A DNA stretch of 64,000 bases from DASYXT01 sp035934555 (GTDB lineage: Bacteria; Verrucomicrobiota; Verrucomicrobiia; Limisphaerales; UBA8199): assembly GCA_035934555.1 (NCBI GenBank), contig DASYXT010000055.1, positions 209,586-273,585 of the forward strand, written 5' to 3'. Position numbers and translations under genes: made by a program. Under the pieces are notes generated by a model. The model was not told the DNA's origin. It worked only from the letters and a program-made list of their open reading frames with translations, and did not search any database. Of this stretch, positions 42,527-52,145 are shown piece after piece (the first letter of the stretch is position 1; each line of letters opens with the position of its first letter).

Positions 42527-44791
42527 CTACATTCTGTGGACGTCAGCCTTGAACCAGAAACGCGAGCCGCCGATGATTTGCTCGCTGGTGATGGTCGGGC
42601 ACCAGTACTTCTCGATGTGCGAGCAAACCAGAGCCGTCCCGGTAAAATGATCCACGAACGGCTTGCGGCGCGAGTTGTACATCGTGTCGGTCAGGTCGCG
42701 GACTAGCGCCACGTTCAGCCCTGACCGGACTAATTGCCGGATACCGAACGTGCGCCCCAACACACACATATTCTCGTGCACGCCCATGATGAGCACGTTG
42801 GTGATGCCGCGCTGGCGCATCAGCCCATACGGTTCGGCGTTTTCGGCCACCGCGTCGCCCTCCGCGATTTGAATCGCGGCGCTCTCGTGTGTCCAGGGGC
42901 TGCTCTGCGGACATTGCGGCGAGTCGTCGCAACCTCCATCCGAATCGTCGATCGGCAAGGGCGGCTCGTGCTCGGGACCGAGCCCGGGATGAGCCGCTGC
43001 CAAGGCGTGCAGATCGAATTTTGGCGCGCGCTGGGCCAGCTTGCGCGCCGGGGAACCTTCATAGAAGGCCATCGTGTCGCTGGGACAATGGATGATGAAC
43101 ACACCGCGGTTGCGCAAAGCGGTAACCAGTTCGTTCATGCGTGGGGCCATCTCCGCGACGCGGGCAGTCGCTCCTTTGCACCAATGCCGGTCCCACATGT
43201 CGCAGATGACCACCGCGGTGTGGGTTGGGTCCCATTCTGCCCGGCGCTGTTGCACTTCCCATTTGTCCGAACCAGGTTGGGCCTGCTTGAGGCTGCGCAG
43301 GCTCAGGTGCAGGGGCTCGGATTGGTTCATCGCCTCCGGCCAATCCTCGGATTCGACTTTGAAGGCATAGGCCTGGCGGCAGGGGCGGTTGCTCTCGGTT
43401 TGCAACGGGGCTGGCAAATCGATCACCAGTTCTCCGGCTTCCTGCTTCCAAGCCAGTGGTGCTGATACTCCAAGCAGGTGAATGGTCGAGCCCGTTCGAG
43501 GCCGCACGAGCTGCGTTCGCAATTGTTCCCCGGGCCATTTGAGCGCGATGATATAGACCACCTTCTTGTCCTTCGTCCGTGTGAACCGCAGGTCCTTGCC
43601 TTCGTGGTAGCGGAAATAGGGACGGGTCGCGAAGATGCATTCGTGGTTGATCTTCAGCCAATCGCCGACGTAGGAGACCCGGTCAATCATTTCCTGCGGC
43701 CACTTGCCGGTGGGGTCGGGGCCAAACCCGACCTGGAAATTCCCGCCTTTGGCGACGATATCGATCAGGCTTTCGAGTACCCATTCCTTCGATTTATAGG
43801 TGTCGTGGCGTTTGTAAGAGAAGCCGGTGCCACAAGGATAAATCACCTGCCACGGGCGCTTCATCACGTTCGGGTCGGCGGGGATCTCACCCTCCGGCGT
43901 CTCGTAATCGCCATAAGGACCGATGCCGCGGTTGCGCAGCATGATTTGCGGTTGGAGCGAGCGGGCCATTTCCGCGACACCGTAGGCGTCGGTTTGTGCG
44001 GCGTCGGGCCAGGCAATATCCAGGCACAGCGTATCAATCGGGCCGTACCAGGTTAGCAGCTCGGTGATTTGTTCGCGCTCTTTGCGGATGAATGCCGCCC
44101 AACGTTTCGGGTCCGCTTCCTTAGTGAAGGTGGGGTCGTAGGAAAAATTTAGCGGGTCCCAGGCAAAATCCGGGTCGTGCCAATCAATATGCGAAAAGTA
44201 CAAACTGACTCCCAGCCCATGGGCCCGGCCCGCCTTTACTAATTGGCCGATGATGTCCTTGTGGTAAGGCGTCTCGGCGATGCTGTAGTGATCGGTAACC
44301 GGTTCATACGTTCCTTCGGCCGTTTTGCGAAACCCGCGCTGCCAGGTCCGCGTCGGCCAGAGGCAAAACCCTTCGTGGTGCTTCGCCGTAAAGGAAAAGT
44401 ACTTCAGCCCCGCCCGCTGCATGATGCGCATCCATTCGTCGGCGTCAAAGTTCGTCGGGTTGAACTGCCGGTAAGAGGCGTAGTAGTTGCGTTGCCAGTC
44501 CTTATCCTTTTGATGATCGCGCAAAATCCACGATTCCCGACCGTCAAACATCGCGTAAAGCCCCCAATGAATCCGCAGCCCCCATTTCAGGTCCATCCAT
44601 CGCTCGATCGCCGCTTGCCCCGCGTGCCGGTACTGCGGCTCCACCCCGTCGTAAGCGGAGTAGGTTGCCTGGAGTTGTTGCTCCTCAGCGGCGCTAATGG
44701 TCTCTGCCCCCTCGAGCGCATTGCTCCAAACCAGGAGTTGAATTCCGACCAGGGCAAACGGCAGCCACCGACGCTGAAGATGTGGGTGCAT
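42527..44791 (-). CDS. secreted GH29 alpha-L-fucosidase-like protein fused to an isochorismatase-like domain
   Basis: 754 residues with an N-terminal signal segment (RWLPFALVGIQLLVWSNALE). Residues about 55-480 are a GH29 domain: LKWGLRIHWGLYAM (68-81), FTAKHHEGFCLWP (134-146) and the candidate nucleophile D258 in LCLDIAWPD, where the family usually has WFDG. A beta-rich domain ends near 480. Residues about 520-754 are an isochorismatase/nicotinamidase-like cysteine hydrolase: D531 in AVVICDMWD and C676 in VHENMCVLGRT, the two acidic and cysteine members of the triad; the lysine is not certain. GH29 acts on fucosides; the second domain splits amides or vinyl ethers. No frameshift divides the domains, so a true fusion is likely. 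Confidence 0.85.
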   Translation of the reverse strand: MHPHLQRRWLPFALVGIQLLVWSNALEGAETISAAEEQQLQATYSAYDGVEPQYRHAGQAAIERWMDLKWGLRIHWGLYAMFDGRESWILRDHQKDKDWQRNYYASYRQFNPTNFDADEWMRIMQRAGLKYFSFTAKHHEGFCLWPTRTWQRGFRKTAEGTYEPVTDHYSIAETPYHKDIIGQLVKAGRAHGLGVSLYFSHIDWHDPDFAWDPLNFSYDPTFTKEADPKRWAAFIRKEREQITELLTWYGPIDTLCLDIAWPDAAQTDAYGVAEMARSLQPQIMLRNRGIGPYGDYETPEGEIPADPNVMKRPWQVIYPCGTGFSYKRHDTYKSKEWVLESLIDIVAKGGNFQVGFGPDPTGKWPQEMIDRVSYVGDWLKINHECIFATRPYFRYHEGKDLRFTRTKDKKVVYIIALKWPGEQLRTQLVRPRTGSTIHLLGVSAPLAWKQEAGELVIDLPAPLQTESNRPCRQAYAFKVESEDWPEAMNQSEPLHLSLRSLKQAQPGSDKWEVQQRRAEWDPTHTAVVICDMWDRHWCKGATARVAEMAPRMNELVTALRNRGVFIIHCPSDTMAFYEGSPARKLAQRAPKFDLHALAAAHPGLGPEHEPPLPIDDSDGGCDDSPQCPQSSPWTHESAAIQIAEGDAVAENAEPYGLMRQRGITNVLIMGVHENMCVLGRTFGIRQLVRSGLNVALVRDLTDTMYNSRRKPFVDHFTGTALVCSHIEKYWCPTITSEQIIGGSRFWFKADVHRM

Positions 44792-44988
44792 AGCGGCTCC
44801 AGTAACGCACCAAATGGCCCGCGCGTCGAGCGGGAATTCACCTGCGGCAGTACAATGCCACCCTGCGCCAGGTTACAAAAACCCAACGGAGCTAGCGGAG
44901 CCAGGGGAACGTCAGAACGGACGAGTACAGCACCCGGAGGCGTGGCCCGGGCAGGGCAGCCTCGCGAAACGAGGCTGCCGGCAATCCA

Positions 44989-45219
44989 TTACGCCATGGC
45001 CTCGAGCTTATAGCTCAAGGTATTGTAGTAACGGCGCTTCAGGCCGCGTTTCTTGCGCTGACGCTCCCGGGCTTTGACCAGGTGCTTCAGGCACCGCGAA
45101 CCTTGCGCGGCGGGCGCACCGCATTCGGTGCACCGACGGTCCCGTTGCATCCGCAACTGATATTTCCGCTGCCGCGAGATGGGCAGGTCTGTGAATTCGT
45201 CTTGAATCGGTCTTCTCAT
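44989..45219 (-). CDS. small zinc-finger-like basic protein
   Basis: 76 residues, very basic. A CTECG pair followed by CLKH (CxxC...CxxH) in residues 30-45 should bind zinc. The flanks (PISRQRKYQLRMQRDRRC and KARERQRKKRGLKRRYYNTL) are rich in Arg and Lys, so RNA or DNA binding is plausible. Codon usage and the clean start (MRRPIQDEFTDL) support a real gene. The AT-rich 100 bp upstream probably hold its promoter. Confidence 0.75.
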   Translation of the reverse strand: MRRPIQDEFTDLPISRQRKYQLRMQRDRRCTECGAPAAQGSRCLKHLVKARERQRKKRGLKRRYYNTLSYKLEAMA

Positions 45220-45337
45220 TTTCTAATTAACAATAACCTGTTAAATTTAATTGTCCAGAGATTCGACTGTTTTTTGGCCATCGCCACTCAAAATATGATT
45301 ATTTAATTAAGCCCAACCGCCAAGGCGGTTGAGTTGC

Positions 45338-46804
45338 TCATTTGCCACCGGGCGAGCTAGGGGGTTCCTGGGGGGTATTGACCCCAAACCCGGCTGGGGT
45401 ATCCCAGCCCCCCGCCAGAGCTTTGTAAAGCGCGACAAGGCTGGTGGCGGTACGTGTTTGACTTTGCGCCAATTGCGCCTGGGTGTCAAGCTGCGTTCGT
45501 TCGGCATCCAAAACCGGCAGGAAATCGGCCACTCCGCTGTCGTAACGCTGGCGGGCGAGCGTCATGGCCTGTGTGGCGGCTTGCGCAGCCTGGTCGAGCA
45601 GGTCGCGACGGGCCTGTTCCCGGCCGAAATCCACCAGCGCGTTCTCGGTTTCTTCGAGCGCTAGCAGCACCGTCTTCTCATAATTGGCCAGTTGCCCCTC
45701 GGCCTGGGCGTGCGCGGCCCGGATTCGCGCGCGGACATGCCCCAAGTCCAGTGCAGCCCACGTGATTTGCGGACCAAACGAATAGGTGTCATTGCCGGAA
45801 GCGCCAAGTGTGGCGAGGTGGCTGGCCGAAAACCCAATGTTCCCGTTGAAAACGACCCGCGGGAAAAGAGCCGAGGTCTCGACCCCGATGCGGGCGGTGG
45901 CCGCCGCCAGGCTTCGCTCGGCCGCGCGGACATCCGGGCGGCGCCGCAAGAGTGCGGCCGGGTCTCCGATGTTCACCAGAGGTGGCAGGCTGGGCAGTGG
46001 CTGCGGCTGGCCCAACTCAGGTTCGAGCGCTGCCGGAGGCTGGCCCGTCAGCACGCCCAGTCGATGGATGCTGTGTTTGATCGCGGCCTCCAATGGCGGC
46101 ACCGCCGCCAACGTGATCTTCAATTGGGCCAGTGCCCGGGAGGTATCCAGTTCCGTGGAACGGCCGGCTTTAAAGAGCGCTTCGGTCAATTCCAAAGTCT
46201 CGCGCTGGTTCTGGGCGTTTTGCTGCGCAACCCGCAACTGATACTGCTCACCGCGCAGCTCGAAGTAATTGCGAGCGACCTCGCCGACCAGGGTCACCTC
46301 CACATACTCGCGGTCGGCGATGGTTGCTGCCAATTCAGCCGTGCTCGCCTGAATCGAGCGGCGCACGTGCCCGAATATGTCCAACTCCCACGTCGCATCG
46401 AACCCAACGCTGAATAGCTGCAACTCCCGCTGCTGACGCGTCAGTTGGAAGGGAATCGAATCCTTACTGGACAGTGACTTGTTATACCCGGCATAGGCGC
46501 CAGGTTCGGGCAACGCGTCGGCGACAGCCTGCGAGCGGAGCGCGCGCGCCTCGCGCACCCGGGCGGTGGCGATCGCCAGGTCCTGATTCGAGGCGAGGGA
46601 CTGAACGATAATCTGGTTCAGCAGCGAATCGTTAAACTCGCGCCACCACGCTAGCGTGACCGGCGCGGCCGCATAGTTGGTTGGTGCGCCTTCGGCGAAG
46701 CGTGGCGCGGCCCGCGTCTCGGGCGGGTGGTAATTCGGTCCCACGGCACAACCGGCCACGCACAAAAGCAAGGCGCCGAGAAGAGAAGGTATCGTAACTT
46801 TCAT
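45338..46804 (-). CDS. outer-membrane efflux lipoprotein, TolC/NodT family
   Basis: 488 residues. Lipobox VAGC at about 16-19 in a lipoprotein signal peptide. Two repeated outer-membrane-factor domains (e.g. ALRSQAVADALPEPGAYAGY and RRRPDVRAAERSLAAATARI) build the trimeric channel. The final gene of the tetR-MFP-RND operon, starting 1 bp after the RND stop. It exports whatever the RND pump delivers. Confidence 0.94.
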   Translation of the reverse strand: MKVTIPSLLGALLLCVAGCAVGPNYHPPETRAAPRFAEGAPTNYAAAPVTLAWWREFNDSLLNQIIVQSLASNQDLAIATARVREARALRSQAVADALPEPGAYAGYNKSLSSKDSIPFQLTRQQRELQLFSVGFDATWELDIFGHVRRSIQASTAELAATIADREYVEVTLVGEVARNYFELRGEQYQLRVAQQNAQNQRETLELTEALFKAGRSTELDTSRALAQLKITLAAVPPLEAAIKHSIHRLGVLTGQPPAALEPELGQPQPLPSLPPLVNIGDPAALLRRRPDVRAAERSLAAATARIGVETSALFPRVVFNGNIGFSASHLATLGASGNDTYSFGPQITWAALDLGHVRARIRAAHAQAEGQLANYEKTVLLALEETENALVDFGREQARRDLLDQAAQAATQAMTLARQRYDSGVADFLPVLDAERTQLDTQAQLAQSQTRTATSLVALYKALAGGWDTPAGFGVNTPQEPPSSPGGK

Positions 46805-46805
46805 A

Positions 46806-49800
46806 TTATGACTCCGAGGAAATGGACCCAGGCATTTGCGCCTGCGGGAGGGCCGCCGGCTGACGCCGTTCCAGCACCTTGCGGATCACCACGTAGAACA
46901 CCGGCGTCAGGACCACACCGAAAAACGTCACACCCAACATTCCGAAGAACACCGCCGTGCCGATCGACACACGCATTTCCGCACCGGCCCCATGCGAGAG
47001 CATCAAGGGAATCACCCCGAAGGTGAACGCCAGCGAGGTCATCAGGATGGGACGCAAGCGCAGGCGCGAGGCTTCCACGGCCGCTTCGACCCTTGTGCGT
47101 CCGGCATCCTGGAGTTGTTTGGCGAATTCGATGATCAGGATCGCATTTTTGCAGGCCAGCCCCATCAGCACCACCAGCCCGATTTGGGTGAACAGGTTGT
47201 TATCCAACCCGCGAAGCCACACTCCAAAAATAGCGAACAACAGGCACATGGGCACGATGAGGATAATCGCCAAAGGCAGCGACCAACTCTCGTATTGCGC
47301 CGCCAGCACCAGGAACATCATCAGCACACACAAAGGGAAAATGTACACCGCCGTGTTCCCGGCCAGGATTTGCAGCAGGGTCAACTCCGTCCACTCGATC
47401 TTCATGCCCGGCGGGAGTGTCCGTTCCGCCAACCCATTCATTAGTGAAATCACGTCGCCGGAGCCGAAGCCCGGCGCCGTGCTGCCGTTGATTTCCGCCG
47501 TCGGATACAAATTATAGTGTCCCACCAGCACCGGCGCATTAACGTCTTTAACCTGAACCAGCGTGCTCAAAGGCACCATCTCCCCTTCGGCATTGCGGGT
47601 GCGCAGCAGGCGAACGTCCTCGGGGCGGTCACGGTACGGCGCGTCGGCCTGCGCCGTCACGTGATAGGGGCGCCCGAAAATTGTGAAATCGTTCACGTAT
47701 AGCGATCCCAGGTACACCGAGAGCGTGTCCCAGATCTCATTCAAGGGCACGTGCATGGATTCGGCTTTGGCGCGGTCCACATCCAGGAACACCTGCGGCA
47801 CGCCGGCCCGGAACGTGGTTTGCGCGAAGGAGACGCCATGAGAAGAGTCGCGCATGGCCGCCAGCGCCAGGTTAGCGGTGTTGGTTTGCAACGCGGTATA
47901 GCCCAGGCCGGCGCGGTCCTCGACCTGCAACTTAAATCCGCCCAAAGTGCCCAGGCCGTCCACCGGCGGCATCCCGAACACACCGACGAACCCGTCTTGA
48001 ATGTTCGCTTGCGCAAGTTTCTTTTGCAGGTTGCGGATAATCACGTCGGCGGTGAGGCCGTCGTTGACCCGCTCCTCGAATGGGCTCAGCCGGATAAACA
48101 GGCTGGAGGAGTTGGCGCTGTTGCCCAGCGACACCAGTGAGAGCCCGGCGAACTCCGAGACCGCGGCAATGCCAGGGGTCTGCTTGATGATCTTGGTCAC
48201 ACGCCTGCTCAGTTCTTCGGTCCGCTGAAGTGACGCGCCATCCGGAAGCTGCATGTAACAGAAAATGCTTCCCTTATCCTGTGACGGAATGAATCCGGAG
48301 GGGACTTTGACGAAGCCGAACCAGGTTAGCACCAGCAGCCCCGCGTAGAGCGCCAGGCTGATGCCAGTGTGCCGGAGCACCCGGCGCAGGAAACTCACGT
48401 ATTTGTTTCGGCCCCCATCGAATAGCGCATTGAATCCGCGGAACAACCAACCGACCGACCCGTGCAGCACCCTCCCCACTCGGTCCCTGGGCGCATGATG
48501 CGGCTGCAACAGGATCGCGCTGAGGGCGGGACTGAGCGTCAGCGAATTGAACGCTGAGATCAGCGTCGAGACGGCGATCGTCAACGCGAACTGCTGATAA
48601 AACTTGCCGGTGATGCCGCCGATGAATGCCGTCGGAATAAATACCGCGCTCAGCACCAGCGCAATCGCGATGACCGCGCCGCTGACTTCGTCCATCGCTT
48701 TGCGCGTCGCCTCGGCTGGTGCCAGCCCCTCGGTAATGTGGCGCTCGACGTTCTCCACCACCACAATGGCGTCGTCCACCACAATCCCAATCGCCAGCAC
48801 CAGCCCGAACAACGACAGGTTGTTGATCGAAAACCCAAAGGCCGACATCGCGGCAAACGTGCCGATCAACGAGACCGGCACTGACACCAGCGGGATGAGC
48901 GAAGCGCGCCAGTTTTGCAGGAACAATACCACGACAAACACCACCAGCAGGATCGCGACAATCAGCGTGTGAATGACCGCCCGGATCGATTCGCGGATGA
49001 ACGCCGAAGTGTCGTAGGCGATCCGGTATTCCAGCCCTTGCGGGAACTCCTGACTGAGTTCTTTCATTGCCGCTTCGATGGCATTGGCAGTTTCGATCGC
49101 GTTGGAACCCGGCTGCTGAAACAGCGCGATGGCGGCGGAAGGTTGGCCGTCGAGTCGGCTATCGATGCTGTAATCGGCCGCCGCCAATTCGATGCGTGCC
49201 ACATCGCGCAAGCGGGTAATCTGCCCGCCGCTAGCGGCCTTGAGCACAATGTCACTGAATTCCTCGGTGCTCATCAGCCGGCCCTTGGTCCGCACTGCCA
49301 GTTGGAACAGGTTGCCGGCCGGTTGCGGCGCCTGGCCGAACAGCCCGGCGGCGACCTCGACGTTCTGCCGGCGAATCGCCGCCACGACATCGCTCGCCGT
49401 GAGGTTGCGCGCCGAGACTTTGTTTGGGTCCAGCCAAATCCGCATGCAATAATCGCGCGCGCCGAAGATGATCGCATCGCCCACTCCCGGGAGCCGGGCC
49501 AGCACGTCTCGCACGTGCAAATATGCGTAATTGCTCAGATACACCGGGTCATACTTACCCTTAGGTGAGATCAGGCTCACCAACATCGCAATCGTCGGAG
49601 AGCGCTTGCGCGTGATCACCCCCAGTGTGCGCACCTCTTCCGGCAGGCGCGGCAACGCGCCATCCACCCGGTTTTGCACCAACACCTGCGCCGTGTTCGG
49701 GTCGGTTCCCACCTTAAACGTGATCGCCAGCCGCACCGAACCGTCGCTGCTGCACTGGGCCGACATGTACATCATGTTCTCGACCCCGTTGATCTGTTCC

Positions 49801-50003
49801 TCCAGCGGCGTCGCCACCGTGTCGGCCACCGTATCGGCGCTGGCGCCCGGAAAGGTAGCCTGCACGAAAATGGTGGGCGGCGTAATCTCGGGGTACTGCG
49901 CAATCGGCAAGGTGAACAGGGCGATCAACCCTAACAGAACAATAAAGATCGACAGAACCGACGCGAAAATCGGACGACGGATGAAGAAATGAGAGAATTT
50001 CAT
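46806..50003 (-). CDS. RND multidrug efflux pump, HAE1 (AcrB-like)
   Basis: 1,065 residues, full length. The proton-relay aspartates lie in GIVVDDAIVVVENVE and the partner lysine in GLACKNAILIIEF. N-terminal FIRRPIFASVLSIFIVLLG, two large periplasmic loops and twelve expected membrane helices are present. Drives drug, bile-type or metabolite export with the proton gradient. Start is 12 bp after the MFP stop. Confidence 0.96.
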   Translation of the reverse strand: MKFSHFFIRRPIFASVLSIFIVLLGLIALFTLPIAQYPEITPPTIFVQATFPGASADTVADTVATPLEEQINGVENMMYMSAQCSSDGSVRLAITFKVGTDPNTAQVLVQNRVDGALPRLPEEVRTLGVITRKRSPTIAMLVSLISPKGKYDPVYLSNYAYLHVRDVLARLPGVGDAIIFGARDYCMRIWLDPNKVSARNLTASDVVAAIRRQNVEVAAGLFGQAPQPAGNLFQLAVRTKGRLMSTEEFSDIVLKAASGGQITRLRDVARIELAAADYSIDSRLDGQPSAAIALFQQPGSNAIETANAIEAAMKELSQEFPQGLEYRIAYDTSAFIRESIRAVIHTLIVAILLVVFVVVLFLQNWRASLIPLVSVPVSLIGTFAAMSAFGFSINNLSLFGLVLAIGIVVDDAIVVVENVERHITEGLAPAEATRKAMDEVSGAVIAIALVLSAVFIPTAFIGGITGKFYQQFALTIAVSTLISAFNSLTLSPALSAILLQPHHAPRDRVGRVLHGSVGWLFRGFNALFDGGRNKYVSFLRRVLRHTGISLALYAGLLVLTWFGFVKVPSGFIPSQDKGSIFCYMQLPDGASLQRTEELSRRVTKIIKQTPGIAAVSEFAGLSLVSLGNSANSSSLFIRLSPFEERVNDGLTADVIIRNLQKKLAQANIQDGFVGVFGMPPVDGLGTLGGFKLQVEDRAGLGYTALQTNTANLALAAMRDSSHGVSFAQTTFRAGVPQVFLDVDRAKAESMHVPLNEIWDTLSVYLGSLYVNDFTIFGRPYHVTAQADAPYRDRPEDVRLLRTRNAEGEMVPLSTLVQVKDVNAPVLVGHYNLYPTAEINGSTAPGFGSGDVISLMNGLAERTLPPGMKIEWTELTLLQILAGNTAVYIFPLCVLMMFLVLAAQYESWSLPLAIILIVPMCLLFAIFGVWLRGLDNNLFTQIGLVVLMGLACKNAILIIEFAKQLQDAGRTRVEAAVEASRLRLRPILMTSLAFTFGVIPLMLSHGAGAEMRVSIGTAVFFGMLGVTFFGVVLTPVFYVVIRKVLERRQPAALPQAQMPGSISSES

Positions 50004-50015
50004 CTGCAGCGGGCG

Positions 50016-51227
50016 TTAGGATTGCGGCTTGGCCCCGTGTCCGCCCGGATTGGTTGCGGCGGCGTCGGCTGTGCGGGATTCAGCCGTTGCGGTCTGGACT
50101 TGCACTTCGATCCCCGGCCGAAGCATCACCAGCCCGTTCGTCACAATACGATCGCTTGTGTCGAGGCCGCTTAAAACAGTGCGCCAGGCGCCATGCGCCC
50201 GGCCGGTTTGGATCGAGCGCGCCTCGATCCGATTCTGCGCGTTGACCAGGTAAACATACTTATAACCCTGGTCCGAGAGCACCGCCACGTCGGGCACCAG
50301 CAACGTCTCTGCGGGTTGCCCGGCGAGCACCCGCACATTGGCAAACATTCCCGGAACCAGCAGACGGTCGGCGTTGTCGAAAACCGCCCGCAACCGAATC
50401 GTGCCTGTTTGGGGATTAACCTGGTTATCGAAAAAGTCCACCCGCCCGCGGTGTCCGAACCCTTGCTCGCTCACCAGGCCCAGTTCGCAAGCCAGCGCGG
50501 CGTCCGCAGCGGGAGCCAGTTCAGCCGTCTTGGTGCGGGTGCGATAGTCGAGAAATGCGCCTTCCTCGACATCAAAATAACAATAGATCGGGTCAAGGGA
50601 AACAATCGTCGCGAGGACCGTCGCACCGCCATTGCCCTGCGTCTGCACCAGGTTGCCGACCGTCACCAGGCGCCGCCCGATTTTCCCGCTAATCGGCGCG
50701 GTAATCCGCGTGTAATCCAGGTTCAACTGCGCCGCGCTTTGCGCCGCCGCTGCTGCCCCCAGCGCGCCTTCAGCTTCTCGCACTGCTTTGCTGCGACTGT
50801 CGTACTCCTCTTCGGACATCGCGCGACCGCCTCGCAGCGCATCCGCTCGTTTCAAATCATTGCGCGCCAGCTCCAGCCGTGTCTCGGCTTCGCGCTGTTG
50901 CGCTTGCGTCCGTTCCAGTTCCGCCTGGTAGGGCTTGGGATCAATCACAAACAGCAGGTCGCCCGCCTTCACCTCCGCGCCATCCTGGAAGTGAATCGAT
51001 TCCAGATAGCCGGTAACCCGCGGGCGCAACTCCACCGTCTCCACCGCTTCGATGTGCCCGGGATATTCGTCCCAATTGGTCACGGTGTCGCGATGCGGCA
51101 GGCTGACACTGACGCGCGGCGGCGGAGCGGCCGGCCCCGGAGGATGCGAACATGAGCATAATCCCGCCGCAACGGCGGCCAGGAGATAGGGCGTTGTCTT
51201 CATAGCAAAACTTGAGAATCGAGTCAT
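50016..51227 (-). CDS. RND periplasmic adaptor lipoprotein (MFP, AcrA-like)
   Basis: 403 residues from the ATG at 51227; the ATG at 51203 (MKTTPYLLAAVAAGLCSC) is an equally reasonable start because it begins directly at the signal peptide. Lipobox GLCS. Biotinyl-lipoyl and coiled-coil hairpin (LRPRVTGYLESIHFQDGAEV, then LERTQAQQREAETRLELARN) and beta-barrel (NPQTGTIRLRAVFDN) are typical. Bridges the RND pump and the outer-membrane channel. A long upstream frame overlaps tetR and is not real. Only 2 bp separate it from the tetR stop. Confidence 0.94.
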   Translation of the reverse strand: MTRFSSFAMKTTPYLLAAVAAGLCSCSHPPGPAAPPPRVSVSLPHRDTVTNWDEYPGHIEAVETVELRPRVTGYLESIHFQDGAEVKAGDLLFVIDPKPYQAELERTQAQQREAETRLELARNDLKRADALRGGRAMSEEEYDSRSKAVREAEGALGAAAAAQSAAQLNLDYTRITAPISGKIGRRLVTVGNLVQTQGNGGATVLATIVSLDPIYCYFDVEEGAFLDYRTRTKTAELAPAADAALACELGLVSEQGFGHRGRVDFFDNQVNPQTGTIRLRAVFDNADRLLVPGMFANVRVLAGQPAETLLVPDVAVLSDQGYKYVYLVNAQNRIEARSIQTGRAHGAWRTVLSGLDTSDRIVTNGLVMLRPGIEVQVQTATAESRTADAAATNPGGHGAKPQS

Positions 51228-51229
51228 AA

Positions 51230-51964
51230 TCAAGACTTCGTGGCTAATGGCTGCGGGTTTGGTCCCGCTCGCCGGCGCAGCGGGGCATGGGACTTCGCGG
51301 CCCGGCCTGCGGATTGGGCCGTTCTTCGGGCAGTCAGTGCGCTGAATCCCGCGGCGAAAAACCCCACCATTTCCCCCAGCACTTCCTGCGCATCGACGGG
51401 CACGGCGTGGCCCTCGGCTTCCAGCTTGTGCGGGTTGCACAGCACGAAGGCCAGCGCGCCCGAAACGAATTCCAGCCGCCAACGCAAATAAATCAGCGGA
51501 ACCTCGGGCAGCGATTCGTGCAAAGCCTCCAGGAACGCTTGCCGCATCGGTGTATTCTGGTTGCGCAGAAACGCCTGGGTCTGCGCGTCCGGTTCAGCGG
51601 CTATGCGGCCAATCAGACGCGCGACCGCCAGGCGCTGATGCGGCACGCTCAGCGCCACATGCAAGGCCGGTTGCAGTAGCGCCTCCAGGATCGCCTCCAC
51701 CGCCAACGGCGTTCTGCCGGCCGCCTCCTGGCGCGCTCGCAAACCGTCCAGTTGGTCCTGGCGCAACGGCCCGAAGCGCCGCCTGAGCACCGCCTCCATC
51801 AAACCTTCCTTCGAACCGAAGTAATAATAAACCGTCGCCAGGTTCACCCGGGCGCCTTTGACGATGGTGCGCATCGACGCCCCGGCAAAGCCCGCGTCGG
51901 CAAACGCCCGCTCGGCTGCATCCAGGATGCGGTCGCGGCGGCAAAGTTCAGCGGGACCCGGCAT
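51230..51964 (-). CDS. TetR/AcrR-family repressor of the RND operon
   Basis: 244 residues. N-terminal HTH: RDRILDAAERAFADAGFAGA, then SMRTIVKGARVNLATVYYYF. Ligand domain follows; the C-terminus is unusually long and proline/arginine-rich. It is the first gene of the four-gene efflux operon and starts 7 bp after a perfect 23-bp palindrome, so it almost certainly represses itself and the pump until a substrate binds. Confidence 0.94.
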   Translation of the reverse strand: MPGPAELCRRDRILDAAERAFADAGFAGASMRTIVKGARVNLATVYYYFGSKEGLMEAVLRRRFGPLRQDQLDGLRARQEAAGRTPLAVEAILEALLQPALHVALSVPHQRLAVARLIGRIAAEPDAQTQAFLRNQNTPMRQAFLEALHESLPEVPLIYLRWRLEFVSGALAFVLCNPHKLEAEGHAVPVDAQEVLGEMVGFFAAGFSALTARRTAQSAGRAAKSHAPLRRRAGPNPQPLATKS

Positions 51965-51970
51965 AAGTTG

Positions 51971-51993
51971 AACGTTCGTTTAAAACGAACGTT
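51971..51993 (-). promoter_or_regulatory. TetR operator palindrome of the efflux operon
   Basis: AACGTTCGTTT and its exact complement around a single central A make a perfect 23-bp palindrome, 6-7 bp before the tetR start. A half-site (ACGAACGT) recurs at about 52015-52022. A dimeric TetR-type repressor bound here would block initiation. Confidence 0.85.
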
Positions 51994-51996
51994 TGA

Positions 51997-52025
51997 CATC
52001 TAACTGTAAATTCCACGAACGTCAA
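51997..52025 (-). promoter_or_regulatory. sigma-70-like promoter for tetR-MFP-RND-OMF
   Basis: On the minus strand TTGACG (52025-52020) is followed, 17 bp on, by TAGATG (52002-51997). The expected start lies within the operator palindrome. The -10 match is only fair. Confidence 0.5.
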
Positions 52026-52050
52026 GCAGGTACAAAGCAGCAATTTACGA

Positions 52051-52145
52051 AGCGGCAGAGGGCTGCCGCAGTCCACAACGCTCCCGCGACTCTTGGCACG
52101 CTACTCCTTCCGCGAGGTTTTGGACTGCGGCAGCCCTCTGCCGCT
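52051..52145. repeat. REPIN-like inverted pair, family A' (stem-compensated)
   Basis: Two 25-bp arms (52051-52075, 52121-52145) are perfect reverse complements with a 45-bp spacer. The core is GCGGCAGAGGGCTGCCGC, which differs from family A by C to G at stem position 4 and G to C at position 15, keeping the pair. Confidence 0.9.

Noticed and set aside
51228..51482. N-terminal extension of the MFP gene
   Set aside because: It overlaps the tetR coding region and precedes a normal lipoprotein signal peptide.
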